DNA of 13,487 nt from Oscillospiraceae bacterium (GCA_017545325.1 JAFWOX010000075.1:1-13487); one strand, 5' to 3'; positions 1 to 6,969 are shown, numbered from the stretch's first letter. Made by a program: numbers and translations. The notes: generated from the sequence alone by a model not told the origin.

Positions 1-826
1 CCTTGCCGGAGAAAGCGCCGCCCCCGTGGGGGGCATAGCCGCCGTAGGTATCCACGATGATCTTCCGGCCCGTAAGGCCGCTGTCCCCATGGGGGCCGCC
101 GATGACGAAGCGGCCGGTGGGGTTGACATAATACTTTGTATTCCCGTCCAGGAGCGCAGCGGGCACCACGGGCTCCACCACATGCCGGATCATATCCCGG
201 CGGATGGTATCCAGCTCCGCCTCGGGATCATGCTGGGTGGAGATGACGATGGTATCCACCCGGCGGGGCTTTCCGTCCTCCCCATACTCCACCGTCACCT
301 GGGTCTTCCCATCGGGCCGGAGGTAAGGCAGGGTGCCGTCCTTCCGCACCTTGGCCAGGCGCAGAGCCAGCTTATGGGCCAGGGAGATGGGCAGGGGCAT
401 GAGCTCCGGGGTCTCGGTGCAGGCATAGCCGAACATCATGCCTTGGTCCCCGGCGCCGTTCATCAGCTCATCCGTCTTCTCTCCCCGGATCTCCAGGGCC
501 CGGTCCACGCCCATGGCGATATCCGCGCTCTGCTCATGGATGCTGGTGAGGACGGCGCAGGTCTCCGCGTCGAACCCGTAGGCGGAGTCCGTATAGCCCA
601 CCTCCCGGATCACGTCCCGGGCCACCTTGCCGATATCCACATAGCAGTTGGTGGTGATCTCCCCCATGATGTAGATGACCCCGGTGGTGGCGGTGCATTC
701 GCAGGCCACGCGCCCGGTGGGGTCCTGGGCCAGGATGGCGTCCAGCACCGCATCAGAGATCTGGTCGCAAAGCTTATCGGGATGGCCCTCCGTTACGGAT
801 TCCGAGGTAAACAGCCGCTTGCTCAT
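1..826 (-). CDS. metK: S-adenosylmethionine synthase (methionine adenosyltransferase), 3' end cut by window edge
   Basis: Makes S-adenosylmethionine from methionine and ATP in the cytosol, the methyl donor that AhcY next door helps recycle. About 275 residues are visible from the ATG at 826, out of roughly 390-400 usual for the family. The N-terminus reads [18 protein letters not shown], with the conserved HPDK at residues 15-18. The family motif GAGDQG follows in mid-protein, and the sequence leaves the window within GGGAFSGK, the phosphate-binding P-loop-like motif of MetK. The start is supported by AAAGGAG a few bases upstream. The gene lies 21 bp after the ahcY stop with no terminator between, so it is probably cotranscribed and shares the SAM-I riboswitch control. 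Nothing looks broken; the missing C-terminus is only the window edge. Confidence 0.97.
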   Translation of the reverse strand, partial: MSKRLFTSESVTEGHPDKLCDQISDAVLDAILAQDPTGRVACECTATTGVIYIMGEITTNCYVDIGKVARDVIREVGYTDSAYGFDAETCAVLTSIHEQSADIAMGVDRALEIRGEKTDELMNGAGDQGMMFGYACTETPELMPLPISLAHKLALRLAKVRKDGTLPYLRPDGKTQVTVEYGEDGKPRRVDTIVISTQHDPEAELDTIRRDMIRHVVEPVVPAALLDGNTKYYVNPTGRFVIGGPHGDSGLTGRKIIVDTYGGYAPHGGGAFSGK

Positions 827-847
827 TCTACTCTATCTCCTTTCATA

Positions 848-2089
848 TCAGACCTGCCAGCTATGGAGGTATTGATCCTGCTCCGGGGTGAGGACGTCGA
901 TGCTGAGGCCCATGGCCGCCAGCTTCACCCGTCCGATCTCCTCGTCGATCTCCTCCGGCACGGCATACAGCTTTTTTTCCAGATGATCCTGTTTGACGAT
1001 CCACTCCGCGGTAAGGGCCTGGACGGCGAAGGACATATCCATGATCTCCGCCGGGTGACCGTTGCCGCAGGCCAGGTTCACCAGTCTCCCCTCCCCCAGC
1101 ACGTTCAGGATCCGGCCGTCCGGGAGGGTGTAGCCCCGGATATTCTCCCGGCGCTCCTCCTCCTTCACGGCCATGGCCCGGAGTCCCGCCACATCCACCT
1201 CCACGTCGAAATGGCCGGCGTTGCACAGGATGGCGTTGTGCTTCATCCGGGCGAAATGGGCCGGTGTGATCACATCCCGGCAGCCGGTGACGGTGATGAA
1301 GATATCCCCCAGGGCCGCCGCCTGCTCCATGGGCATGACCCGGAAGCCCTGCATGGTGGCGTCCAGCGCCTTGAAGGGGTCCACCTCCGTGACGATCACG
1401 TCCGCCCCCAGCCCGGCGGCCCGCAGGGCGACGCCCTTGCCGCACCAGCCGTAGCCCGCCACCACCACGGTCTTCCCCGCCACGATGAGGTTGGTGGTAT
1501 GGAGGATGCCGTCCCACACGGACTGGCCGGTGCCGTACTTATTGTCATAATAGTGCTTGGCCTTGGCGTCGTTCACCGCCACCATGGGACAGGGAAGGCA
1601 GCCCTCCCGCTCCCGGGCCTTCAGCCGCAGGATGCCGGTGGTGGTCTCCTCGCAGCCCCCCAGGAGGCAGTCCCCATACTCCGCACAGTCCCCGCCGACT
1701 AGGTTCACCAGGTCACCCCCGTCGTCGATGAGGATATGGGGATGGCATTTCAGGGTCTCCCGCAGGAGACGGTCATAGCCCTCCCCGTCCACGCCGTGGA
1801 TGCCGAAGGTCTCCACCCCCAGGGAGGCGACGCCCGCCGCCACGTCATCCTGGGTGGACAGGGGGTTCGAGCCTGTTAGGAAGACCTCCGCCCCGCCCTG
1901 CTTCAGCACCAGGGCCAGATTCGCGGTCTTGGCCTCCAGATGCACGGAAACGGCGATGCGCTTCCCCGCAAAGGGCTTCTCCCGCGCAAAGCGGGCCTCG
2001 ATCCCCGAAAGGGCGGGCATAAAATCCCGCACCCAGCGGATCTTCTGCCGCCCGGCCTCCGCCAGGGCGGGATCCTTGATGATGCTCAT
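848..2089 (-). CDS. ahcY: Adenosylhomocysteinase (S-adenosyl-L-homocysteine hydrolase), short form
   Basis: Hydrolyses S-adenosylhomocysteine to adenosine and homocysteine with bound NAD, relieving product inhibition of methyltransferases. The protein is 413 aa. Visible motifs are SNPLSTQDDVAA (residues 74-85), EETTTG (147-152), VNDAKAK with the likely catalytic Lys178 and Asp182 (172-182), and the NAD-binding Rossmann motif GYGWCGKG (212-219). It lacks the KPDHYRY-type C-terminal tail of the long eukaryotic/proteobacterial enzymes and ends QYLHSWQV, as in the shorter archaeal/Thermotoga-like forms. In that group some enzymes prefer S-inosylhomocysteine, so the true substrate could differ (inference). 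The ATG at 2089 follows AAGGGGGAG. First gene after the SAM-I riboswitch, upstream of metK. Confidence 0.95.
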   Translation of the reverse strand: MSIIKDPALAEAGRQKIRWVRDFMPALSGIEARFAREKPFAGKRIAVSVHLEAKTANLALVLKQGGAEVFLTGSNPLSTQDDVAAGVASLGVETFGIHGVDGEGYDRLLRETLKCHPHILIDDGGDLVNLVGGDCAEYGDCLLGGCEETTTGILRLKAREREGCLPCPMVAVNDAKAKHYYDNKYGTGQSVWDGILHTTNLIVAGKTVVVAGYGWCGKGVALRAAGLGADVIVTEVDPFKALDATMQGFRVMPMEQAAALGDIFITVTGCRDVITPAHFARMKHNAILCNAGHFDVEVDVAGLRAMAVKEEERRENIRGYTLPDGRILNVLGEGRLVNLACGNGHPAEIMDMSFAVQALTAEWIVKQDHLEKKLYAVPEEIDEEIGRVKLAAMGLSIDVLTPEQDQYLHSWQV

Positions 2090-2106
2090 CTCTCTCCCCC
2101 TTCAGC

Positions 2107-2138
2107 AAAAAAAGCGCTCCGTCTCACCGACGGAGCGC
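2107..2138 (-). terminator. Intrinsic terminator of the SAM-I leader
   Basis: On the minus strand a perfect 10-bp stem (GCGCTCCGTC / GACGGAGCGC, plus-strand 2114-2138) with a 5-base loop is followed directly by seven T residues (2107-2113). It lies between the SAM-I aptamer and the ahcY ribosome binding site, as expected for the expression platform of a transcriptional off-switch. A competing antiterminator can be drawn: GGCGC, which overlaps the 3' strand of aptamer helix P1 (2154-2158), can pair with GCGCT, the first bases of the terminator (2134-2138), with an inner CAG/CTG helix. Confidence 0.93.
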
Positions 2139-2155
2139 GAACAGGCTTCTGCAGC

Positions 2156-2265
2156 GCCTTATCTTTCGTTTCGTCCGTCGGATTTGGCACCTTGCAGAGG
2201 GCGAAACCCCCATGCAGGTTGTCGTGGCTTCACAGGGCCGATCCCTCCGCCACTCTCGATAAGGC
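2156..2265 (-). promoter_or_regulatory. SAM-I riboswitch (S-box) aptamer upstream of ahcY-metK
   Basis: The minus strand carries the S-box landmarks in order. P1 is GCCTTATC (2258-2265) paired with GATAAGGC (2156-2163), 8 bp. The 5' core then reads CGAGAGTGGCGGAGGGAT, followed by GGCCCTGTGAAGCCACGACA, a helix around CATGGGGGTTTCGCCC, and the conserved AGGTGCCAAATCC core. In this class SAM binding stabilises P1 and lets the downstream terminator form. High SAM should therefore shut off ahcY and metK, and low SAM should allow read-through. The aptamer begins about 12 bases after the predicted transcription start. Confidence 0.95.
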
Positions 2266-2281
2266 TATTCATTTTGCCCAC

Positions 2282-2311
2282 AGTATACCCGCGGGGCGGC
2301 GGGCTTGTCAA
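2282..2311 (-). promoter_or_regulatory. Sigma-A promoter for the riboswitch-ahcY-metK transcript
   Basis: Minus-strand TTGACA (2306-2311) and TATACT (2282-2287) are separated by 18 bp. The expected start is near 2275, about 10-12 bases before the SAM-I aptamer. The -35 box lies 7 bp from the -35 box of the divergent metal-operon promoter, so polymerase footprints at the two promoters should overlap. Confidence 0.85.
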
Positions 2312-2318
2312 TACGCCC

Positions 2319-2347
2319 TTGACAGTTTTTTTGCCCTGGCCTATAAT
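2319..2347 (+). promoter_or_regulatory. Consensus sigma-A promoter of the metal-uptake operon
   Basis: TTGACA (2319-2324) and TATAAT (2342-2347), both perfect, are separated by the ideal 17 bp. The predicted start is near 2354, followed by the Fur-type box and the start codon of the regulator at 2409. Such a strong promoter fits a gene set normally held down by a repressor. Confidence 0.9.
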
Positions 2348-2355
2348 GGCATCAC

Positions 2356-2376
2356 AATTGAAACTGATTTTCATTT
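2356..2376 (+). promoter_or_regulatory. Fur-family operator (7-1-7 inverted repeat)
   Basis: TGAAACT-G-ATTTTCA (2359-2373) is a 7-1-7 inverted repeat with 6 of 7 matching pairs, extendable by two more A/T pairs on each side. This is the architecture of Fur/Zur/PerR boxes. It starts about 5 bases after the predicted transcription start, so a bound dimer would block initiation. The adjacent gene encodes a Fur-family protein, so autoregulation is the simple reading. Which metal is sensed cannot be read from the box. Confidence 0.7.
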
Positions 2377-2408
2377 TCATATTCTATCGAGACAAGGGAG
2401 CGGGGACC

Positions 2409-2813
2409 ATGGCGTATGAGACAAGACAGGGCAGGCTGCTGCAGGAATACCTGGAGGGCCTGGGCGGCCGGCATGTGAGCGTGCAGGAGATCGCGGAAAA
2501 CCTGCCGGAGAAGGTGGGGATCTCCACCATATACCGGCAGCTGGAAAAGCTGGAGGCCCGGGGGCTGGTGCGGAAATACATCAACGACGGGGAGCCCGCC
2601 TGCTACCAATATACCGAGGACGGCACCCCCGGCTGCCACGGACACCTCCACCTGAAATGCGGCGGATGCGGCCGGCTCATCCATGTGGAATGCGAGGAGT
2701 TCGACCGGCTGGCGGAGCATCTGCTCCGGGAGCACGGCTTCCGTACGGATCCCCTGCGCACCTCCGTCTACGGAGTCTGCCGGGACTGTCTGGCAAAGGA
2801 GCAGAAGGCATGA
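2409..2813 (+). CDS. Fur-family metal-responsive transcriptional repressor (Zur-like by context)
   Basis: A 134-aa DNA-binding regulator that should repress when loaded with its metal. The N-terminal winged helix (residues ~20-60) contains GISTIYRQLEKLEARGLV, the Fur recognition-helix region. The C-terminal half has the histidine cluster H77/H79/H81 (HGHLHLKC) and two CxxC pairs, C84/C87 and C124/C127, which form the structural zinc site of the family. The ATG at 2409 is chosen because AAGGGAG lies 8 bases upstream and the family N-terminus fits; longer in-frame extensions cross the promoter. The gene overlaps the next one by ATGA. Its place at the head of a zinc/manganese ABC operon suggests Zur, but Fur or PerR subtypes cannot be excluded from sequence alone. 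Confidence 0.92.
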   Translation: MAYETRQGRLLQEYLEGLGGRHVSVQEIAENLPEKVGISTIYRQLEKLEARGLVRKYINDGEPACYQYTEDGTPGCHGHLHLKCGGCGRLIHVECEEFDRLAEHLLREHGFRTDPLRTSVYGVCRDCLAKEQKA

Positions 2814-3739
2814 AGCGGATATCGCTGTTTTTCCTCCTTGGGATCCTGCTTCTCTACGGCTGCGCCGGGAAGCCCTCCGGGAGCGGGGATAAGCTGCAGG
2901 TCGCGGCGGCCGCCTTTCCGGAATATGATTTCGTCCGGGCGGTGGCGGGGGACCTGGCGGAGATCACCCTGCTCCTGCCGCCCGGGGCGGAGGCCCATTC
3001 CTACGAGCCCACCCCCCAGGATATCGCCCGCATCGGCTCCTGCCGGGTCTTCGTCTATGGCGGCGGGGAGAGCGACGTGTGGCTGGACCGGATCCTGGAC
3101 AGCGGGAACCGGGAGGGAAAGGCCATCCTCTCCCTGATGGACTGCTGCGCCCTCCGGGAGGAGGAGATCCAGGAGCACATGACCGCGGAGGAGGAAGAGG
3201 GGGAGGAGACGGAGTACGACGAACATGTCTGGACTTCCCCGGTGAACGTCATAGCCATCACGGAGGCGGTGCGGGACGCCCTGAGCGCGGCGGATCCGGA
3301 AAACGCCGCCGCCTATGCCGCCAACGCAGAGGACTATATCCGGCGGCTGCGGGAGCTGGATTCCGCCCTCCGGGAGCTGGTGAGGGGCTCCAGGCGGCAG
3401 CTGCTGGTCTTCGGGGACCGCTTCCCCTTTCTGTACTTCGTGCGGGAATACGGCCTCAGCTATGCCGCTGCCTTCCCCGGCTGCTCCAGCGGCACGGACG
3501 CGAACCCCGCCACCGTCGCCCACCTCATCGACCTGGTGAAGGCGGAGGAGATCCCCGTGGTCTTCCGCTGCGACCTGAGCGCCGGGAAGATCGCGGACAC
3601 CATCGCCGAAGCCGCCGGAGCCAGGGTCCTCACCCTCTGGTCCGGCCATACCGTCTCCCGGGAGGCCTTCCGGGCCGGGGAGACCTACCTGACCCTCTGG
3701 GCCAAGAACCTGGAGGCGCTGAAGGAGGCGCTGTACTGA
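2810..3739 (+). CDS. znuA: Metal ABC transporter substrate-binding lipoprotein (ZnuA/AdcA/TroA family)
   Basis: Captures a divalent metal, probably Zn2+, outside the membrane and hands it to the permease. The 309-aa protein begins with a lipoprotein signal peptide, hydrophobic residues 5-17 and lipobox LYGC with Cys18. Putative metal ligands are His63 (AHSYEPTP), His139 (DEHVW), Asp203 (GDRFPF, where many ZnuA proteins have His) and His280 (SGHTVS). Between the first two lies a strongly acidic stretch (residues 117-138) where zinc-specific proteins usually carry a His-rich loop. The ATG at 2810 overlaps the regulator's stop (ATGA), which settles the start; an in-frame upstream extension lies inside the regulator gene. 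Mn2+ is a possible alternative substrate. Confidence 0.9.
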   Translation: MKRISLFFLLGILLLYGCAGKPSGSGDKLQVAAAAFPEYDFVRAVAGDLAEITLLLPPGAEAHSYEPTPQDIARIGSCRVFVYGGGESDVWLDRILDSGNREGKAILSLMDCCALREEEIQEHMTAEEEEGEETEYDEHVWTSPVNVIAITEAVRDALSAADPENAAAYAANAEDYIRRLRELDSALRELVRGSRRQLLVFGDRFPFLYFVREYGLSYAAAFPGCSSGTDANPATVAHLIDLVKAEEIPVVFRCDLSAGKIADTIAEAAGARVLTLWSGHTVSREAFRAGETYLTLWAKNLEALKEALY

Positions 3740-3740
3740 A

Positions 3741-4430
3741 ATGTCGCTCATCGCCTGCAGGGACCTGTGCCTGGCCTACGAGGGCAAAACAGCGGTGCAG
3801 GACCTGACCTTTTCCGTGGAGCCCGGGGACTACCTCTGCATCGTGGGGGAGAACGGCTCCGGCAAAAGCACCCTCATCAAGGCCCTCCTGGGCCTGAAGA
3901 AGCCCAAAAGCGGCTCCATCACCTACGGGGACGGCCTCCGGCAGACGGAGGTGGGCTACCTGCCCCAGCAGACCCCGGCCCAGAAGGATTTCCCCGCCAG
4001 CGTGGGGGAGGTGGTCCTGTCCGGCTGCCGGGCAAAGCCCTTTTACCCCCGATCGGAGAAGCGCCGGGCGGCGGAATGCCTGGAAAAGCTGGGGCTGACC
4101 GGGCTGAAAAACGCCTGCTACCGGGATCTGAGCGGCGGGCAGCAGCAGCGGGTGCTCCTGGCCCGGGCCCTGTGCGCCACGCGAAAACTCCTCCTGCTGG
4201 ATGAACCCGTCACCGGCCTGGACCCGGTGATCAGCGCGGAGCTGTACCGGATCATCCAGGACCTGAACCGGGAGGGGGTCACCATCATCATGGTCTCCCA
4301 TGACGTGGACTGCGCCATCGAGCGGGCCAGGACCATTCTCCATCTGCGCACCGTTCCGCTCTTCTTCGGCCCGGCGGAGGCGTACGCCGACAGCGAGATC
4401 GGCCGGACCTTCATGGAAGGCCGGGACTGA
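3741..4430 (+). CDS. znuC: Metal ABC transporter ATP-binding protein (ZnuC-like)
   Basis: The cytosolic ATPase that powers metal import through the permease encoded next. The 229-aa length is normal. All motifs are intact: Walker A GENGSGKST (36-44), Q-loop Gln76 in YLPQQ, signature LSGGQQQR (130-137), Walker B LLLLDEP (150-156), and the switch His187 (SHD). It starts one base after the lipoprotein gene's stop, with AAGGAGG inside the end of that gene. Its intact motifs contrast with the degraded second ATPase further down the same operon. Confidence 0.93.
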   Translation: MSLIACRDLCLAYEGKTAVQDLTFSVEPGDYLCIVGENGSGKSTLIKALLGLKKPKSGSITYGDGLRQTEVGYLPQQTPAQKDFPASVGEVVLSGCRAKPFYPRSEKRRAAECLEKLGLTGLKNACYRDLSGGQQQRVLLARALCATRKLLLLDEPVTGLDPVISAELYRIIQDLNREGVTIIMVSHDVDCAIERARTILHLRTVPLFFGPAEAYADSEIGRTFMEGRD

Positions 4431-4445
4431 GAGAGGGGGACGGAC

Positions 4446-5270
4446 ATGCTGGAAACTCTGCGGGAAATGCTCTCCTATACCTTCCTCACCCGGGCCCTGC
4501 TGGTGGGCACCCTGGTGAGCCTCTGCGCCGCCCTCCTGGGGGTCAGCCTGGTGCTGAAGCGGTACAGCATGATCGGGGACGGGCTGAGCCACGTGGGCTT
4601 CGGGGCCCTGGCTGTCGCCACCGTTCTGAACGCCGCTCCCCTGGCCGTGGCCATCCCCGTGGTGGTGGCCGCCGCCTTCCTGCTCCTGCGCATCTCCTCC
4701 AGCGGGCGGATCAAGGGTGATGCGGCCATCGGGCTTCTCTCCACCTGCGCCCTGGCGGTGGGGGTCATCCTCATTTCCCTGTCCACGGGGATGAATACGG
4801 AGGTGAACAATTACCTCTTCGGCAGCATCCTCTCCATGTCCCGGGAGGACGTGATCCTCAGCGCCGCCATCGCCCTTACGGTGCTGATCCTGTTCATCCT
4901 CTTCTACAATCGGATCTTTGCCGTCACCTTCGACGAGACCTTCGCCCGGGCCACCGGCGTGCGGGTGGGAGCCTACAACGGCCTCATCGCCCTGCTCACC
5001 GCCCTCACCATCGTGGTGGGCATGCGGATGATGGGGAGCATGCTCATCTCCGGTCTGCTGATTTTTCCCGCTCTCAGCGCAATGCGCTTGTGCAAGCGCT
5101 TCCGCAGTGTTATAATTGTTGCGGCGATAATTTCCGTTTTCTGCTTCTTCCTGGGGACCCTGGTATCCTACCTGGGCGCCATCCCCACGGGGGCCAGCGT
5201 GATCTGCGCGAATATGATCGTCCTGCTGCTGCTCACCGCGGCGGGCAGGCTGAGGGAGAGGATAAAATGA
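4446..5270 (+). CDS. znuB: Metal ABC transporter permease (ZnuB-like, ABC-3 family)
   Basis: Membrane channel for the metal importer: 274 aa and strongly hydrophobic along its length, consistent with the usual 7-9 helices. Conserved ABC-3 segments are visible: GDGLSHVGFGALA near residue 40-52, and GSMLISGLLIFPALSAM near residue 200, just before the cytoplasmic coupling region. The ATG at 4446 is preceded by GAGAGGGGG. The stop overlaps the next start (ATGA, 5267-5270), so the downstream ABC-2 pair is translationally coupled. Codon use changes abruptly around 5105-5145 (ATA, ATT and GTT codons in an otherwise GC-ending gene), where a candidate internal promoter lies. Confidence 0.93.
   Translation: MLETLREMLSYTFLTRALLVGTLVSLCAALLGVSLVLKRYSMIGDGLSHVGFGALAVATVLNAAPLAVAIPVVVAAAFLLLRISSSGRIKGDAAIGLLSTCALAVGVILISLSTGMNTEVNNYLFGSILSMSREDVILSAAIALTVLILFILFYNRIFAVTFDETFARATGVRVGAYNGLIALLTALTIVVGMRMMGSMLISGLLIFPALSAMRLCKRFRSVIIVAAIISVFCFFLGTLVSYLGAIPTGASVICANMIVLLLLTAAGRLRERIK
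5088..5116 (+). promoter_or_regulatory. Candidate internal promoter in the 3' end of znuB
   Basis: A perfect TATAAT (5111-5116) carries an extended -10 TGT just upstream (5108-5110). Seventeen bases upstream of the TATAAT is TTGTGC (5088-5093), a weak -35 with 3 of 6 matches. It sits in a locally AT-rich patch with unusual codons and would start about 145 bases before the ABC-2 ATPase gene. It could give that pair metal-independent expression. The motif may be chance, since the amino acids here are hydrophobic residues with AT-rich codons available. Confidence 0.35.
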
Positions 5271-6019
5271 CGGACACCCTGTTTCGGGCAGCCGGTCTCA
5301 CCAAGCGCTATGGCGGCGCCGCCGCGCTGGATGGGCTGGATCTGCAGCTGGAGAGCGGGCGCATCTATGCCCTGCTGGGCGACCCGGGCAGCGGCAGGAG
5401 CACCCTGCTGCGCTGCGCCGCAGGCCTGGTCAAGCCGGATTCCGGCGAGGTTGAGCTCCTGGGGGAGACGGGCGAGGGCCTGTACGCCGCCCGGCGCCAG
5501 GTGGGGATGCTCATCGATTCCCCCGCTCTGTACCGGGATCTGAGCATCCGCAACAACCTGAAGCTCCAGGGCCGTATCCTGGGGGATCTGCCCAAGGGGC
5601 GGATCGGCAAGCTGATGAAGGCCCTGGCCATCACCCCGCGGGATACGGGCAACCGCACCGTCGGGGGCTGCCCCGCGGGACTGAAGATGAAATGCGCCAT
5701 CGCCATGGCTCTGCTCCCCTTCCCCCGCCTCCTGATGATGGACGAGGTTTTCGGAGGGCTGGATACGGACGACAGCGCCCTGTTCCGCGACCTGATCGCC
5801 GGAGAGATGGCGGAGCGGCCCATGGCCGTTCTGATCACCGGCCAGTTCTTCAGCGAGCTCTACCCCTTTGCGACGGATTACCTCCTGCTGGAGAAGGGCC
5901 GGATCCTCCGGAGCTACACCCGGGAGGCGCTGCAGGCCAGGATCCCGGAGGACCTGCACCGGACCCAGGAGCTGGAGGACGCCTTCAAGACCATCCGAAA
6001 GGAGGACCTTGGCGCATGA
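5267..6019 (+). CDS. ABC-2 type transporter ATP-binding protein (BcrA-like) with degenerate catalytic motifs
   Basis: A 250-aa ABC ATPase of the BcrA-type exporter subfamily, partner of the permease that follows. The fold is clear: N-terminal LTKRYGG, Walker A region GDPGSGRST (38-46), BcrA-like MLIDSPALYRDL (81-92), Walker B LLMMDEVFGGLD (155-166). Three key positions are altered. The Walker A lysine is Arg44, encoded by AGG. The signature LSxGxxQR reads CPAGLKMK (135-142). The H-loop histidine is Gln193 (ITGQFFSEL). ATP hydrolysis is therefore doubtful, though the reading frame and Walker B are intact. Its start overlaps the znuB stop and its stop overlaps the permease start, both by ATGA. 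Substrate unknown. Confidence 0.88.
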   Translation: MTDTLFRAAGLTKRYGGAAALDGLDLQLESGRIYALLGDPGSGRSTLLRCAAGLVKPDSGEVELLGETGEGLYAARRQVGMLIDSPALYRDLSIRNNLKLQGRILGDLPKGRIGKLMKALAITPRDTGNRTVGGCPAGLKMKCAIAMALLPFPRLLMMDEVFGGLDTDDSALFRDLIAGEMAERPMAVLITGQFFSELYPFATDYLLLEKGRILRSYTREALQARIPEDLHRTQELEDAFKTIRKEDLGA

Positions 6020-6885
6020 AGAGCGTATTTCGAGGCGAGCTGTTCCGCCTCAGCCGGAGCGCCGTGCTGCTGCTGGCGATAGTGGTGCTGCTGGTATGCG
6101 ACCTGTTCATCAGCTCCCGGAGCAAGGTGACCGAGACCAATATGTATGACCTGGCGGAGCTTCCCGGGGCGGGCACCTTCGTGAACTACTTTCAGGATAA
6201 CAAGACCAGCCCGGAAGGGGCCGCCGCCCGCATGCGTCTGCCCCGGGTGAAGAATCAGCCGGAGACGATCGTCCTGCGGGATGATCCGGCCACCGCGAAG
6301 TATGAGAATCTGATCGAGGTATACTGGGCCTGCTCCCCCTACTATTTCCGCTGGGTCCTGGCCAGCAACCAGGGACTCATGGTGATCCCCCTGATCTTCG
6401 CGGTGATGTTCCTGGCCCGGGACTTCCCCAACCGGGTGTTCAACGATTCCCTGTATATCGGCAAGCGGCGGCGGGAGATCTTCTGGGGCAAGACCCTGTT
6501 CTACTTCCTCCTGGCCTTCCTGATCTCCCTGGCGGGGATCCTGCTCCTGGCCCTGGTGTATGCCAGCGCCGTATTCCGGACCCTGCCGGCGGGCTATGTA
6601 TGGAGCCGCATCCTCCTCCATGCCTTTGTGGATACCTGCCTCATGGCGGTGCCCTTCCTCCTGGCCTTCCTCACCCGGAACCCGGTGGTCACGGGCATCC
6701 TCAGCGCCCTGTACGGGGTGCTCATCCGGTACACCGGCCTGATCTATCCCGCAAAGCTCAAGGCGGATATGGCCGCCTGGGAGCAGGGGACCTTCCCCCT
6801 GACCATGGCCCTGATCTGCCTGGCGGTCCTGGCGGTGTGCATCGCCGTTTCCCGCCTGCTGTTCGAGAAGCAGGATATCAAATAA
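6016..6885 (+). CDS. ABC-2 type transporter permease subunit
   Basis: A 289-aa integral membrane protein expected to pair with the preceding ATPase. Six hydrophobic segments are visible at about residues 15-33, 119-135, 161-183, 199-220, 222-240 and 261-283. A soluble loop of ~85 residues sits between the first and second. The segment after helix 2 (LARDFPNRVFNDSLYIGKRR) matches the pattern of ABC-2 permeases, in which this cytoplasmic stretch meets the ATPase. The ATG at 6016 overlaps the ATPase stop. Last gene of the metal operon, with a terminator 85 bases on. Such pairs often serve peptide or bacitracin resistance or lantibiotic immunity; here the role is unknown. Confidence 0.82.
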   Translation: MKSVFRGELFRLSRSAVLLLAIVVLLVCDLFISSRSKVTETNMYDLAELPGAGTFVNYFQDNKTSPEGAAARMRLPRVKNQPETIVLRDDPATAKYENLIEVYWACSPYYFRWVLASNQGLMVIPLIFAVMFLARDFPNRVFNDSLYIGKRRREIFWGKTLFYFLLAFLISLAGILLLALVYASAVFRTLPAGYVWSRILLHAFVDTCLMAVPFLLAFLTRNPVVTGILSALYGVLIRYTGLIYPAKLKADMAAWEQGTFPLTMALICLAVLAVCIAVSRLLFEKQDIK

Positions 6886-6893
6886 CGCTTCGC

Positions 6894-6934
6894 GTTTCGA
6901 CCGGGACCCGCTTCGTTGGGCTCCCAGTCGAAGC
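6894..6934. repeat. Long imperfect palindrome after the ABC-2 permease gene
   Basis: GTTTCGAC (6894-6901) pairs with GTCGAAGC (6927-6934) with one G-U pair. Inside, GGGACCC (6903-6909) pairs with GGGCTCCC (6918-6925) with one bulged base, closing a GCTTCGTT loop. No T-run follows on either strand, so it is not a standard terminator. The heptamer CGCTTCG recurs at 6886-6892 and 6909-6915. It could be an intergenic palindromic repeat, an mRNA-stabilising hairpin or part of a tandem termination region. Confidence 0.5.
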
Positions 6935-6969
6935 ATATCAAATTCCGCCGATACGCTTATCACGCGCAT

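Noticed and set aside
26..1702. A 558-codon open frame on the plus strand across metK and ahcY
   Set aside because: It is antisense to two strongly recognised enzymes, and its low-complexity composition is typical of a reverse-strand shadow.
3630..4592. Other long antisense frames over znuC and neighbouring genes
   Set aside because: They lie opposite intact ABC genes, lack ribosome sites or recognisable domains, and reflect high GC.
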